DNA of 64,000 bases from Acanthosepion pharaonis (GCA_903632075.3 CAHIKZ030005408.1:943501-1007500); one strand, 5' to 3'; counted from the stretch's first letter, positions 44,394 to 55,394 are shown. Notes: generated from the letters alone by a model not told the origin. Made by a program: numbers and translations.

Positions 44394-45120
44394 AAATGAA
44401 AATGTCCATGAAGATGGTCTTAAATAGACCGAAACGTCCGACGTCGACTTTTATTTTAACATTAATAATGCATATTCAGAATTTTGTTTTTTTTCTGTAT
44501 TTTTCTTTCATACTGTCGGATTTATATCCATATATTTGCTTACATACTGTCTACTGAAAATACAAACCTGAATTTACTTTATAACGTGGAAGATTTCAAG
44601 CTTGGACGAGAATAATAGATCAAATAAGGAATGGAATTTTTATCGAACTGTTTTTAGAACTGTTGCATCGTTTTTGAAATCATTTTGGATTTGCATTGTA
44701 ACGGGAAGGACTTTCAAGCTTGTTGAAGATATAAGAACCAATTGTTTCACTACGTATTCCAACATCAACGGAAGAGATTTCTTTAACTTTTTATAAAAAT
44801 TTTTCAATCGACTTTTTGATATTTTAATTTTTGAAATCATCTTCGAATACGTCTTAACAACATCGCCCACGAGACGACTACGTGATCATATTTAAACAGA
44901 ACGCTGATCTGTATAAAATTTCAGTTATCTGTTTGAATTAGTTGGGCTCTTATGTCCATCGTATTTTGTGTTAAATTGTTATAAGTTATAATGTTAATTA
45001 TGTTTAAATGAAAATGTCCATGAAGATGGTCTTAAATAGACCGAAACGTCCGACGTCGACTTTATTTTAACATTAATAATGCATATTCAGAATTTTGTTT
45101 TTTCTGTATTTTTCTTTCAT
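44394..45120 (+). mobile_element. Penelope-like non-autonomous unit with direct terminal repeats
   Basis: The ~116-bp ends 44394-44510 and 45006-45120 are near-identical direct repeats (ATGAAAATGTCCATGAAGAT to CTGTATTTTTCTTTCAT), differing mainly in T-run lengths. Each contains a hammerhead-like core: TGAAGAT, GGTC/GACC stem with loop TTAAATA, CGAAACGTC (44410-44438 and 45021-45049). Penelope-like elements often carry direct pseudo-LTRs with hammerhead motifs. The ~495-bp interior has a 64-codon frame with no GIY-YIG or reverse transcriptase signature. TA tracts lie outside both ends. Confidence 0.65.
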
Positions 45121-45129
45121 ATATATATA

Positions 45130-45654
45130 AGTTGAAAAGGCGATAGAAAGTTGAACGGGGCCGGGTTTGTTATGCATATAAAACATAGGAGGCCCAAAAT
45201 TTTAATTTTAAAATTAAGCGTCCCTGTATCTTCAACGTTTCACCATGAAAATTGTAAACGGTATTTGTTGTATTTCTTACTCGTCCACCATATCTTTAAG
45301 AGTCTGGGGATAAAACCATTCTTGGCCTGAAGAAGTTATTTCGAGAATCAAAACGAGTAACATAGGATTTTTTTAAAAATGTTATCACCCTTCCTTGAAT
45401 GGTGATCGCCCTTTTATTGTGTTTAGTGGTGGTTAATTTCAATAGATATTTCATCTCTTGCATTCCACGTTCGTGTAAGGTATCCACTTTTCATCGCTCG
45501 CCACAATGCGTTTCAAAAGGCAAAACATTTCCGCCGCGTTTAAATAGCGGATCACACACGAGAACACTTCCGAACAGAGGACCCATTTTCTATTACATGA
45601 TATACCGTATTTATTCGTATATAATAAGCTCTTTTCCCAGATTGTTAAACCTCA
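45130..45654. other. Unassigned; one possible hammerhead-like motif
   Basis: GGCCTGAAGAAGTTATTTCG followed by AGAATCAAAACGAG at 45325-45358 has the order of the Penelope-type motif but a weak stem. Nothing else recognised. Confidence 0.35.
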
Positions 45655-45830
45655 GAATTAATCATTTCATCCCAAGCGAGGCGATAGTGACACAAAGGGT
45701 TACTGGAAATGAAAGAGAAGGAGAAAACTTTAGAAGGAGCCGGGAAGCCAATACAAAGGATAAACCTCTACTCTTGTTCAATAGACTAGGAAGGCGCGTG
45801 AACCGGGCGATGAGCGAATTTGGCTAATCG
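45655..45830 (-). repeat. LINE A 3' UTR fragment
   Basis: AATCATTTCATCCCAAGCGA matches the 3' terminus of the LINE A copies at 6348 and 11260. The body (AACCTCTACTC, GGTTACTG) parallels 56035-56430. Confidence 0.6.
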
Positions 45831-46890
45831 CGTTGTCATATTAGCGATAGTATGACCGAAAGTTATATTTAACGGTTAAATCTCTAGGTGGGCTTCAAAT
45901 TATCAAATGCCCCCCCCCCCAGGTAATAAATTGCATTGCTTGTTTTGTATGCCTCCACTCAATAAAGAAGGAAAGAAGGAAATAAATTTGAAAAGAGGAG
46001 TCATAGACAAACTTTGGCTCCTGTAAATTAATTACAGTCTAAATTAATTAATGTGTAAAGAGTATAAATCAATAACTAAAGCCTAAATAAATTCTTAAAA
46101 AAAAAAAAAATATTCGCATCGACATTTTTGTCTGCTTCACTCTTGTCCGTGCCAAAGACAGACGCCATGACAGTTTCATCTACTGTCAGCGTGGTAGACG
46201 CTATTGTCATCTTCCCTGTCGTCCACAGAGTCATCGCGTCCTTCTTCCTCAAAAAAAAAAAAAGGATGTCATCTTCATTGCGATCCAATGCATTCCTGAT
46301 GCAGCATTTTATTGACTAACTGTATGTGATAGACAAATATCTACTATTCATGAAGAAATATTTTCTAGTGAATAATAGTAATTTATAAGCATTTAAGTAT
46401 AAAATGAAACAGGAAAAATGACTGTAACCAATGGATGACTTTCTAGATTAGTCATTGCTTATGTTAAGGTGCGTGATCGTGCTAGCGAAAGGATACCTTT
46501 AGGATTAACTTTCAGTTTGAATAATATGACTATTATTATATATTATATTATAGAAATAAAACTCATACCTTGGTTTCAGTAGGCGATCATTTAAGAGAAA
46601 TTACCTTTCATAGTAAACAACTATGAGTCAATAATATAAAAAGACTTACAGCTCGTTTTTGGGTGTGTGGTCTTGCTAAAGAAAAGCCAAGTTTAAAAGT
46701 TATGCGTCTGTTCAGCTGAAGTCAAAGTATAGATTATACAAGTGCTTATGTTATAGAAGTAAAACTCATAACTAGTGTGGGATTGTATAATAATAATAAT
46801 AATAATAAACATTAGGAGACATTCTTTTTTCTTACATCTGTTCTGTGACTGTCTTAAATGTAAAAAGGTTGGAGTGTCTTGCGAGTTAGA
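45831..46890. other. Unassigned sequence
   Basis: Overlapping frames on both strands at 46076-46319 have no recognised domain. A weak ~200-bp duplication is suggested by TATAGAAATAAAACTCATAC (46549) and TATAGAAGTAAAACTCATAA (46752). Confidence 0.35.
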
Positions 46891-46894
46891 AATC

Positions 46895-47165
46895 TGAAAG
46901 GAGATAAATGCTAGCCACGCACATTGTAGCGACCCACCCTCATTCCCTTTGCATTCCTCCAGTGAGATGTAAGTTCTACTCAAGCAGCTTCTTCCTACGA
47001 ACCACCGCCTTGTGGAACCAACTCCCAAAAGGCTGCTTCCCCGATCACTACAGTCTAGGGTTAACTGTTATCTTCCACACATATCCGCATAAGCTGTGTC
47101 TCTTACTCTGTCACCCTCTACCTCGAGTGGTCCTCGAGCCTTGTACAGGGTGAGCACCACTGTAA
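46895..47165 (+). pseudogene. LINE B, C-terminal end and 3' UTR
   Basis: The frame reads HPHSLCIPPVRCKFYSSSFF, then LRTTALWNQLPKGCFPDHYS and a decayed FKSRVNRYL-type end. The UTR motif CTACCTCGAGTGGTCCTCGA precedes CACTGTAAAAAAAAAA at 47157. This is the typical jockey/CR1-group ORF2 end with an A-rich terminus, 5'-truncated. Confidence 0.85.
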
Positions 47166-47447
47166 AAAAAAAAAGTAGGATAGAGAAGGCTGAAGAAAGA
47201 TTAACACGAATTAAGATCCACGTGACTGTATTAACAAGAACAACACTTGCCAGTGTTACGTTTTCTATACAATTACAATGTTCATCAATACATTTGTTTG
47301 GGTCGTAATCTCCCTGAAGCCTTGCTCTTGGGGAGAACTTAGGGGTCCCTATATGCACACCGACATGCCTTCCAGCAATAAAAGCACGTGGATCTTATTG
47401 CTCGCTTTATTTCCAAGCTTGTTCCCACAATTCTGAACACGTGACAT

Positions 47448-47660
47448 AGTGATTAGAACGTTCGCTTTCCGACCATGAGACCCGGGTTCGAATCTCACCA
47501 TGGTCGATTTGTCAGGAAGGAGACTTCTTGACCTTATCGATCTGTAGAGGCGATTTCTGCGTGTGGCACCTCTGGGGCATTGTGAGCGAAATTAGGTAGA
47601 CAGAACTATTTCGGTAGTTGAGCTAGCACGATGTCGCAAGTCATCGTGACAGAGGGCTTA
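47448..47660 (+). mobile_element. SINE B (tRNA-derived), copy 2
   Basis: Box A-like AGTGATTAGAACGTTCGC and box B GGTTCGAATCTC (47485-47496), then CACCATGGTCGATTTGTCAG. The body shares GGTAGACAGAACTATTTCGG and GTAAGTCATC-type segments with 15722-15960. It abuts LINE A fragment sequence on its right. Confidence 0.8.
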
Positions 47661-48425
47661 AGTGTATTAACGTTGGCTGGAAAGCATGGAGCAGGAAGAG
47701 AGTTCCACAAGCGAGAAGTGCGAGAAAAGAAACTGTTAGCATAGAACTTACGGTTGCATCTCGTTAGTTCAACTGTAATTTGATGAGATCTCGCTGCCAG
47801 TCTTGTATTGCACTCAAATTCATACAGTCTAGGTACTATAGCAAAGAGCAATATTTATTTGTATAATTATACAAAATGTGGCACAAGGCCAAAATGGGGA
47901 ATGGGAAAAAGATGGTCTTGTTCTGTCTTAACATTAAACTTAGCTAGCCACAAACACTGACCCAAACATACAACAATATTCCTAACACCAAAACAATGCA
48001 TTCTTACTTACCTTTCTTACTACATCCACCATAATACCTCTTGTCTCTATGAAAGTCCTAACTAGTCCCATATGTACAATTCATTGTCCGTTGGAGGGGG
48101 GGGGATAAAACAACAATTTAAAAACTAATCCCAGTGTGTACCATAGCAAAGAGATCATCCAAACAATTACCATGAAAATATTTTTAAAACGTCACATAGC
48201 GGCAACCTTACGGCGATTGACAAGTGGCTGAAGCCGAGCCTCCAGATCAGGACCAATAATATTGCTGATTCTTCTTTGGATCTTATCAATGGGCTCCAAG
48301 TAAATGGCAGGGGCAGTGGACTAAATATGGCAGCAATATCTTATAGATATGCAAGATAGATTCCGGAGAGAATCGCACGACACAATGAGCAGCAATTAGG
48401 TCTTTGCTGGTAACTTTAGTCCTTC
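47660..48425 (-). pseudogene. LINE A fragment split by an insertion
   Basis: From the right, the minus strand gives an ESILHIYK-like block (48360), LDKIQRRISNIIGPDLEARL with frameshifts (48290-48220), then after the insertion a FTVELTRCNRKFYANSFFSR block and TSRLWNSLPAPCFPANVN (47800-47660). The order equals 6348-7200. It is dead. Confidence 0.8.
47853..48138 (-). mobile_element. Retroposed insertion in LINE A with target-site duplication
   Basis: The flanks TACTATAGCAAAGAG (47838-47852) and TACCATAGCAAAGAG (48139-48153) are a 15-bp duplication with one difference. The left part carries ATGTGGCACAAGGCCAAAAT, the SINE D tail inverted, so the insert is probably a SINE D relative. The rest, including a G-run near 48097, is unassigned. 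Confidence 0.65.
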
Positions 48426-48429
48426 TAAA

Positions 48430-48837
48430 TAAAATTAAATTCAAGAATAAATCAAATTGATATTTTTTATATGTTGTTGGTGACGTTTTAAATGTAAAAG
48501 TCTCTTCTAGTTGTTTCCAATAAATGTTCGCTAACGGGAATTTATCAAGACAGATTCGTTCTGTATTTTATAAGAACATGTGGGAGTTTTTGATCGGATT
48601 TTAATTTATATTTCTTTAAAAAGAAAATTAAGATCCCAATAACTGAATGAGTCTAAAAGTTGTCCAACTTTAAAATGTGAACCTTATATGGCAATGTTTA
48701 GGGCCGGCGCATACTACATCCCCCAGGCTGGGTGGGGGAGGAGGTTCAAGCCTGATTGGGGGCCCCGAGCAGAGATTTGTGACCCCCCACTATCTTATCA
48801 ACATTTACTAGAAAACATGCGTCCGCCGGAAAAAAAA
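48430..48837. other. Unassigned sequence
   Basis: No homology recognised. Confidence 0.35.
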
Positions 48838-48950
48838 AAAATTTTTCTAACAAGATTTCTCGAGATATTCATGCCGGTAGATGTAAATAAATATAGTGTT
48901 TAATAAATAAATAAAAAACAGAGCATCTACTCAAATGTAACTACCCATTT
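48838..48950 (+). repeat. SINE C tail
   Basis: AACAAGATTTCTCGAGATAT, TTCATGCCGGTAGATGTAAA and GTTTAATAAATAAATA, then GCATCTACTCAAATG: the 3' part of SINE C in plus orientation. Confidence 0.65.
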
Positions 48951-49089
48951 AAAAAAACAAAACAAATAAGTTTAAAATTTGTCGGATTTAAACCATTTCC
49001 GAAAAAATTCTTTGTTTACCATAGGATACAAAACAGAGCAGGCATGTATATTCGAGAATCGGGAAGATATGTGTTCAAAAGCACTATCT

Positions 49090-49092
<3 letters not shown>

Positions 49093-49153
<61 letters not shown>
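49093..49153. repeat. (TA)n microsatellite
   Basis: TA tract. Confidence 0.95.
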
Positions 49154-49156
<3 letters not shown>

Positions 49157-49378
49157 ATCGTACCTATGAACACTAATGGGATGTCCTAATCCTCATAAAT
49201 ACGTTGGACATTATTATAAGGGGGGAAATATGCTAAGTAGTCCACCAGTAGCAGTGGTTTACCTACTACACGCCGCTGGCGAGTATTGAATGACGTTATA
49301 AGGATTACCATTTCATTTTCAACCCATGTGTGCTTATTCCTCATTGAGTAACCCTTTCTAGGTTACAACAATATATAT

Positions 49379-49379
49379 A

Positions 49380-49446
<67 letters not shown>

Positions 49447-49472
49447 ATATATATGTGTGTGGGTGTGTGTGT
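49379..49472. repeat. (GT)n microsatellite
   Basis: GT tract with minor interruptions. Confidence 0.95.
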
Positions 49473-50095
49473 TGTGTAATTATTTACTTGTTTTTACAAA
49501 GAGTAATGCCTCCCCGACGAAAACCTCGATTTAAGGAATATCGTATTTACGGAAGAACTCGTGGGTCATATGAGCTATAACGGACTAACCTTTTATGTTT
49601 GCAGAACGAAATTAAATAAATGCAAGAACAAATCATTCACCGAGTCCGTGTTAAGTTACTAGGTACATGTCAACTTAATAGCTATCAGCTTGAGATTTAT
49701 CTGATTTCATCTATTTTTAAAGACAGTTTTTAGCAACCCAGGTCTGTGTGGAATTTATTCGATTGCGTCTATCATTCACAGACCCCTCGGACCCCTCGGA
49801 CCCCTCGGACATTACATGGCTTTTCGGATTTAAGAAATTAAACATTGAGAAAGGATAAAGTGCGTTGGATAATCATGATTTCATTAAATTTTGTTATTTA
49901 AAAAAAAAACGGCAACACAGGCTGTTATGAATAAAAAAAAAAAAAAAGAATTGGGTTTTTAAAAGCCAGGGATGACAACCCTATTAGCATAGGAACCATC
50001 AAAAGATACCACACACTGACAATTTTAAATGTATTTTAAATGTCATTACCTTTCTTGAATCGATTCAGTGTGAGAGTGTTTGTTTTCATCTGTAT

Positions 50096-50096
<1 letters not shown>
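49473..50096. other. Unassigned; 10-bp tandem at 49781-49810
   Basis: GACCCCTCGG is repeated three times. No gene recognised. Confidence 0.5.

Positions 50097-50168
<72 letters not shown>
50097..50168. repeat. (TA)n microsatellite
   Basis: TA tract. Confidence 0.95.
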
Positions 50169-50170
<2 letters not shown>

Positions 50171-50363
50171 CCGGGAAATCGCTTGAAAATGAATAAGAGA
50201 TAAAAATGTTAAATCTCTATCTATATTTCCACTATCGATGGGAGTTGGGAAATGCAAAGTCGGTTTTGGCCTTCTCGCTAACTTGGAGCATGCGCATGTA
50301 AGTTTTGGTGCAAATCCGTCGAAAATTGCGGCCGTGCATTCGTTACACATACACACATCTTGC

Positions 50364-50368
<5 letters not shown>

Positions 50369-50420
<52 letters not shown>
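50369..50420. repeat. (TA)n microsatellite
   Basis: TA tract immediately left of the next inverted-repeat unit. Confidence 0.95.
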
Positions 50421-50423
<3 letters not shown>

Positions 50424-50448
50424 TCAGACAGAGTGTATCTGTAGAGGA

Positions 50449-51060
50449 GACAAAATGAATAAAAATAAACAAAAGGAAAACCTATTGTTTGCCAATGCGT
50501 TTCGTTCTCTGAGGAACTTTATCAAGACAATGTAGAGTTTATATTTTTGTATATTGTTTAGATTGACCCATCGTATCTTGTCAAAATATATACCTACGCC
50601 TCGGTTTTCCCAATCTCACTTTTCCTGAAAGAATGACTACTTTCCCAAGCTAACATATGCAACCACAAATATGTTGAAAAATCAAAAGAAAACGGTTAAA
50701 TCCATCACCTCATGCCTTTGAAGATGTACAGCACATATGTCTATCAGGTGCCATAACAATCTAATCATAATCTAAACAATATTCATCCCCCACCCACAAA
50801 AATCTTGAATCTTATTCGCTCACTTGACATTTTGCCAGAATTTGAATTATGTGACTTTGTGTCTACCATATGCTCTGATTGACCCTTCAATCACCTGATG
50901 AATATTCATGAACTTTCTCAAATCTAAAAGCCTTGATAAACCAATGACATCCTCGCCTTTGTATAAAAACGTTTGCAGCAAAATAAATCCTATATCGTCT
51001 TGATAAAGTCCCTCAGAGAACGAAACTAAGAATAGCTTTTCCACTTGTCTCTTTTTATTC

Positions 51061-51064
<4 letters not shown>
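50449..51064. mobile_element. Inverted Penelope-like termini bracketing ~450 bp
   Basis: The left arm (about 50455-50535) and right arm (about 50982-51064) are inverted, roughly 80 percent identical, and abut TA tracts. Each holds a hammerhead-like core: minus strand at 50494-50528 and plus strand at 50998-51030, reading TTGATAAAGT, a short stem around CTCAGAGAACGAAAC. The interior has an unremarkable 71-codon minus-strand frame. The layout resembles 2448-2789 with a longer centre. Confidence 0.6.

Positions 51065-51121
<57 letters not shown>
51061..51121. repeat. (TA)n(GT)n microsatellite
   Basis: TA then GT tract. Confidence 0.95.
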
Positions 51122-51124
<3 letters not shown>

Positions 51125-51739
51125 TTGGGGATTTTTTGTGAGTGTGTGTGTTAGTGCATCAGGGGATTGCTGTCCAATTTCATTGTGCCTTGCACAGTGA
51201 GAAAAAGAAATAAACAATTGAATAAAACCTAAAATAAAATCAATTATTTATATATGAAACTGTGGGCGATTTCTCAGCCCCGTTTATGAGAAGAAAATAA
51301 ATTAGGTTACAGATTCCATCGACGGCACCATTTCCTCAAAAGCCTCTCAATATAAGCACGGAAAGCAATGTACGATTGTTTGATTTGACATTTTATACGT
51401 TTTACACAACATTCTTCTTTTGTGTGCTGATGTTCATTAAAATATAAAATTTATAAGCTTTAATCTATTCTTTTAGATGACTACGTTGTCTTACAGCTGC
51501 ACAAATCCATGTTTACATTTTCGTAAACAGGTCTAGCTCTCTTTGTAACTAGGAATTATAAATAAAAGAACATTCAGTGAAATTTGTCAGAGCGATAAAA
51601 AAAGGATTTATATGGGAGGAAGCTTTGAATTGTTCCCCTTGATCTGTAGCACTTAATTCCTTAACCCTAAACTTAACCACCAATAAGACAATCGGCATTA
51701 ATGACTTATAGGCACTCTCTCGCTCTCCAATTAGTTTAA
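51122..51739. other. AT-rich unassigned sequence
   Basis: Nothing recognised. Confidence 0.4.
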
Positions 51740-52345
51740 GCTTACGGCCATATTACGTTGAAACACCAATTCCTGCAAGATCACCGAAGATAAGCAACGT
51801 TGACACTGGTCAGTACCTAGATGAGTGACCGCTTGGAAATCCCAGGTGCTTTAAGGTTGGATGGGCAAGTGGTAGGTTTACGGCCACATCACATTGAAAC
51901 ACCAATTCCTGCAAGATCACCGAAGATAAGCAACGTCGACCCTGGTCAGTACTTTGATGAATGACCGCTTGGAAATACCAGGTGCTTTAAGGTTGGATGG
52001 GCAGGTGGTAGGTTTACGGCCACATCACGTTGAAACACCGATTCCCGTACCTCGGATCGTACCTAAATGGGTGACCGATTGGGGGTACCAGGTGCTACAA
52101 GTTTGGATGTGCGGGTGGGGTAATAGATAATGGCTTGGAATTGATAATCGAAGAGCTGAGTTCCAATTCCAGTTCACTTGGGAAAGATATGACTCCACCT
52201 CTTCTCACCCCAGCCAATTAATAAGAATTACTTCAGTAAATTATTATATAAAATCTTTTAAAAATTCTTACAATCTAAAAATATTTTCTGGCTTTAAATA
52301 ACCGGTAAGCCATTAAAACGAGTCAATCAATCACGTCCAATTAGT
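51740..52345 (+). mobile_element. SINE A with three tandem 5S rRNA-like heads
   Basis: 5S-like units start at 51740, 51876 and 52012, an exact 136-bp period. Units 1 and 2 keep GATCACCGAAGATAAGCAAC, GGTCAGTAC and GATGAGTGACCGCTTGG, corresponding to the 5S internal control region. Unit 3 has lost the middle of it. The tRNA-like unit follows once (box A about 52113-52132, box B GAGTTCCAATTCC), then the tail CCACCTCTTCTCACCCCAGC to the usual SINE A end. Each 136-bp unit includes the first bases of the tRNA-like part, so the amplification crossed the 5S-tRNA junction. Confidence 0.85.
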
Positions 52346-52539
52346 TTAAATCGATGTTTTACTTTTGAAATAATATTCCTAGGGATAGCATTACAGTTTA
52401 GTTGTCAAGTTGTCTAGGATTTATTGTTGCTTACTGAAAACAACACTGACGACTCATCTCAAAACATCTCGAAGATTGCATGTTAAAAATTATAATTGAC
52501 CAAACTATTTTAAAATTCTGGCAGAATCGTTTTTATTTA

Positions 52540-52825
52540 CTTTATTTAAATACGAACTATTATCCCTATCTTTGTTGTTGTTATCACAACGATTCGGCCA
52601 TTATGCTCTCCGACCTTCGTCAGATGTAAGCTACAGCGAGTTTTGAACTGAACCCTTTATTTAAGCTACGGGGGTAGACCGTTTTCGTTTGATTGCCAAA
52701 GTCTCTCGTTTTGTTTTTATTACAAAGATGAGGACAATAGCATCTGAAGAAGGCTGGAAACGATCGAACCCTTGTGATAACAGCAACAAAGATGAGAACA
52801 GTAACCCGCATGTAAATAATGATAA
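52540..52825. mobile_element. Penelope-like inverted terminus pair, second locus
   Basis: The arm CTTTGTTGTTGTTATCACAA with CGATTCGGCC (52569-52600) is inverted against CTTGTGATAACAGCAACAAA (52770-52790). A minus-strand core CTGACGAAGGTCGGAGAGCA with GGCCGAATCGTTGTG and a plus-strand core CTGAAGAAGGCTGGAAACGA (52745) both show the hammerhead-like order. Same family as 19390-19650. Confidence 0.55.
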
Positions 52826-52829
52826 TTCC

Positions 52830-53639
52830 TCGTCCCAGAAATTCAGATAGAGAATGGATTTAGTTTTTTAAAAAAAAGGATTTAATGCCTACCCTTTCGA
52901 TTTGATTGAAAAAATACTGAATTAGTGTTCGCATATTAAATATTAAATATGGAATATTTCTATGAAACTGAAGAAAAAAAAAGGATATTTTAAAAACCGA
53001 TATTTTATATCTGATTTTTATTCGTTCCTGAAGCAAGCAAGTAAAATTTCATCATATGTAAAAATAAAATAAATAAATATTTATATCGTAAAAATTAGAG
53101 AAACTATATACAGTTGGTTTGCGCCCAAATAGGTGGGAGGGAAGTGTGGTTAAAAAAAAAAATGCATCACTGACTGACTAACGCTTGCTGACATCAGAGG
53201 CAGAACAAGTCCAGACTTGTCTGAACTTGTTTGGATTTGAAAGAGATTGAAATGAAGAGGAAAGGCCAGCGTATACATAATCGAGGACGAGAAGAGAAAG
53301 AGAAAAAGAAAAGAAAAGAAAGAAAGCAGACTGAGAGGTTAAGAAAGAGAGGGGAAGAAACTAGCACGATGAAAGAGTGGTGGGTGACTGCACCAGTTTC
53401 CTGTAATATTAGCAGTAGCATAAATACGCTGACACGTCCTAAAAGTTCGTTCGGTTTAATAAGACAATTGTTTGTTTGTTCGTTTATATTATTTTTATGT
53501 TTGTTTCTTTGTTTGACTTTTATTGTTTCATTTTTTTCTTGTTTTTTTTTTTTCATTTTTGATATCAACTTTATTGAATGACATATTTACTATGTATGTA
53601 TCTATGTTTTATAAACAATATAAAAGCATTTGATAAGAA
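52830..53639. other. Unassigned sequence
   Basis: Two opposite-strand frames at 53194-53581 of about 120 codons are low-complexity (Lys/Arg/Glu versus Phe/Ser) over A/G-rich DNA. No domain seen. Confidence 0.4.
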
Positions 53640-53720
53640 ACGATGCGCAAATAACTTTGTGAAAGGCATGAGTCCATCTCTTCCCTCTTCCCTGACTATG
53701 GGTTAAATAATCAGCAAACG
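53640..53720 (+). repeat. SINE A tail fragment
   Basis: GCATGAGTCCATCTCTTCCC and GACTATGGGTTAAATAATCA match the SINE A tail. Confidence 0.5.
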
Positions 53721-53734
53721 ACACTATCCCAAAG

Positions 53735-54560
53735 GAGAATGGACGAAGAAGAAAAGAATGAATGGATCACAGATTAAATTCTTGACATGATGCAAAGGAG
53801 ACAGAAAGCAATACCAAGACATGGAACTGAATATAGAAAACTACATAATGAAATAAGGAACAAATGCAGACAGACTAAAGAAGAATGGCTCAATGAAAAA
53901 TGTGCAGAAATAGAGAATAAGTATCACAAATAAAGAAGATATACATAAAAAAATAAGGGCACTAACAAGACATGCACATCAACAGGCTGCATAAAATCAA
54001 AGGACGGAATACTCATATTAAAGAAAGAAAAAAATTCTTCAGCACTGGAACAAATATATTGGAGATCTCTTACACAGCAATACACAGAAATACTGATGGG
54101 CCAGAAATACTAAAAACTGAAGTAGAAGCTGCACTGACCAAAATGAACAGAAACAAAGTGGCAGAGCCAGACAGACTTGTAATAAAAGATTCTGGCAGCC
54201 TTAGATGATTTCAGCATAGGCAAGATTACAGAAATAATAAATGAAATCTAAAACAGTAGGGATATATCAGATCTAAGCAGATCTATTTTCATAGCACTGC
54301 CTAGGAAACCAGGTGCAAATGAATGTGAACTCCACTGAACAATCAGCCTAATGAGTCACATAACAAAACTCATCATCCATATTCTGATGAATAGAGCACA
54401 CAACAGTATCAGGTCAGAGATAGGACAAAAACAGTGCGGGTTCATTAAAGACACCAGAACAAGGAACGCAATATTTCTGCTCAGAATGTTCTCAGAAAGA
54501 GCAAAATAAAGGCAGGAGAATGTGCACCTGTCTTTTATAGAAGCTGAAGAAGCTTAACGC
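53735..54560 (+). pseudogene. RTE-like retrotransposon, region from linker to early reverse transcriptase
   Basis: Reading across frameshifts gives EYRKLHNEIRNKCRQTKEEW, SALEQIYWRSLTQ, a GPEILKTEVEAALTKMNRNK block, ITEIINEI, LSRSIFIALPRKPGANECEL, ISLMSHITKLIIHILMNRAH, a GQKQCGFIKDTRTRNAIFLL block and VHLSFIEAEEA. This is the segment just upstream of what 10560-12620 retains. It contains the reverse transcriptase motifs before the catalytic Asp. Multiple stops make it inactive. Confidence 0.85.
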
Positions 54561-54564
54561 AACA

Positions 54565-54745
54565 CAGTCTGCATAAAATCCAAAAACGGAGGGCTCATAT
54601 TAGGTAAAGAAAAAAATTCTTCAGCGCTGGAGCAAATATATTGGAGATCTCTTCCATGACGAAAGAGAACAACCGGCAATAAACAAAAGTAGCAACGGGT
54701 CGGAAATATTAAAAACCGAAGTGAAAGTTGAAATAGATTTTATTT
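54565..54745 (+). pseudogene. Second RTE-like fragment in tandem
   Basis: CATAAAATCCAAAAACGGAG through GGAGCAAATATATTGGAGAT and ATATTAAAAACCGAAGT repeats 53985-54125 of the preceding fragment in the same orientation. Confidence 0.75.
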
Positions 54746-54764
54746 ACAAAGATCTATTTAAATT

Positions 54765-55340
54765 GCTAGGAACACTGGCGGTTTTTTGGGGGGCGGGGGA
54801 TTAGTATAATCCTGAAGGCTTACTGTTGGTCTCTCGTTCAACTGCGCCCCAGACATAATAATCGAGGAAGTTGTCTTCTGGGAAATTAGGTGACAAGATG
54901 TCAATGGTAATATGGCCGCAGAAATTGTCTGATAGCTATGACTGGGTTTCTTTTTTTTCTGCTTGCGTGGCATGTTGCAAGGTCCTGTTGCTAGACATAG
55001 GGTCTTCCAGCAGTCACCCTCTTGACCAAGAGAAGCATTACTTCCTCAGGGAACTTGATGTTGGGCCCCCGTGTTGAGTCTGGGGTTCTGTTGATGATGA
55101 ATGGAGGAATAACGTCGTCATCACTAGTAATCACTCCAAGCACCATGATGTTGACTGGATATATTATCCAAATCTTTCTGAATCCTCTGAATTATCCTCA
55201 GATTAACACCCAAACTCTCTGAAATGCTCGTATTGGAGCTTCCGGCGGGAATGCCAAGCAGTACAGCATACAGTTTCCAAATTTCTAGCAGAGTTAATTG
55301 CATCATGGTGCTGACCTTACTATACTGTGCAGTCGACATA
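54765..55340 (-). pseudogene. mariner-type transposase fossil (possibly DD37D-like)
   Basis: From 55339 the minus strand reads MMQLTLLEIWKLYAVLLGIP, then ISESLGVNLRIIQRIQKDLD (helix-turn-helix) and HHGAWSDY. Frameshifted catalytic blocks follow: EEVMLLLVKRVTAGRPYVQQ and QDLATCHASRKNPV, where QQDSAPCHTSR is usual. The second catalytic Asp is present. It stops near 54765, before the third Asp. The family differs from the DD34D mariner at 18222. Confidence 0.75.
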
Positions 55341-55394
55341 ATAAAAAAACAAGGCGCATGCGCAAAATAAAAATAAAAAATGACTACAATTTAC

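Noticed and set aside
44602..44870. Short frames inside the Penelope-like unit as a GIY-YIG or reverse transcriptase remnant
   Set aside because: None of the diagnostic residues were visible in either strand.
46076..46319. Overlapping 60-70-codon frames on both strands as a host exon
   Set aside because: No recognisable domain, A-runs inside, and no splice-site context I could defend.
51740..52110. Tandem 5S rRNA genes
   Set aside because: Units lack a full 5S sequence, carry many substitutions in stems, and lead into a SINE tRNA-like unit and tail shared with dispersed copies.
53194..53581. Two opposite-strand frames of about 120 codons
   Set aside because: Composition is driven by A/G-rich DNA on one strand and T/C-rich on the other; no domain.
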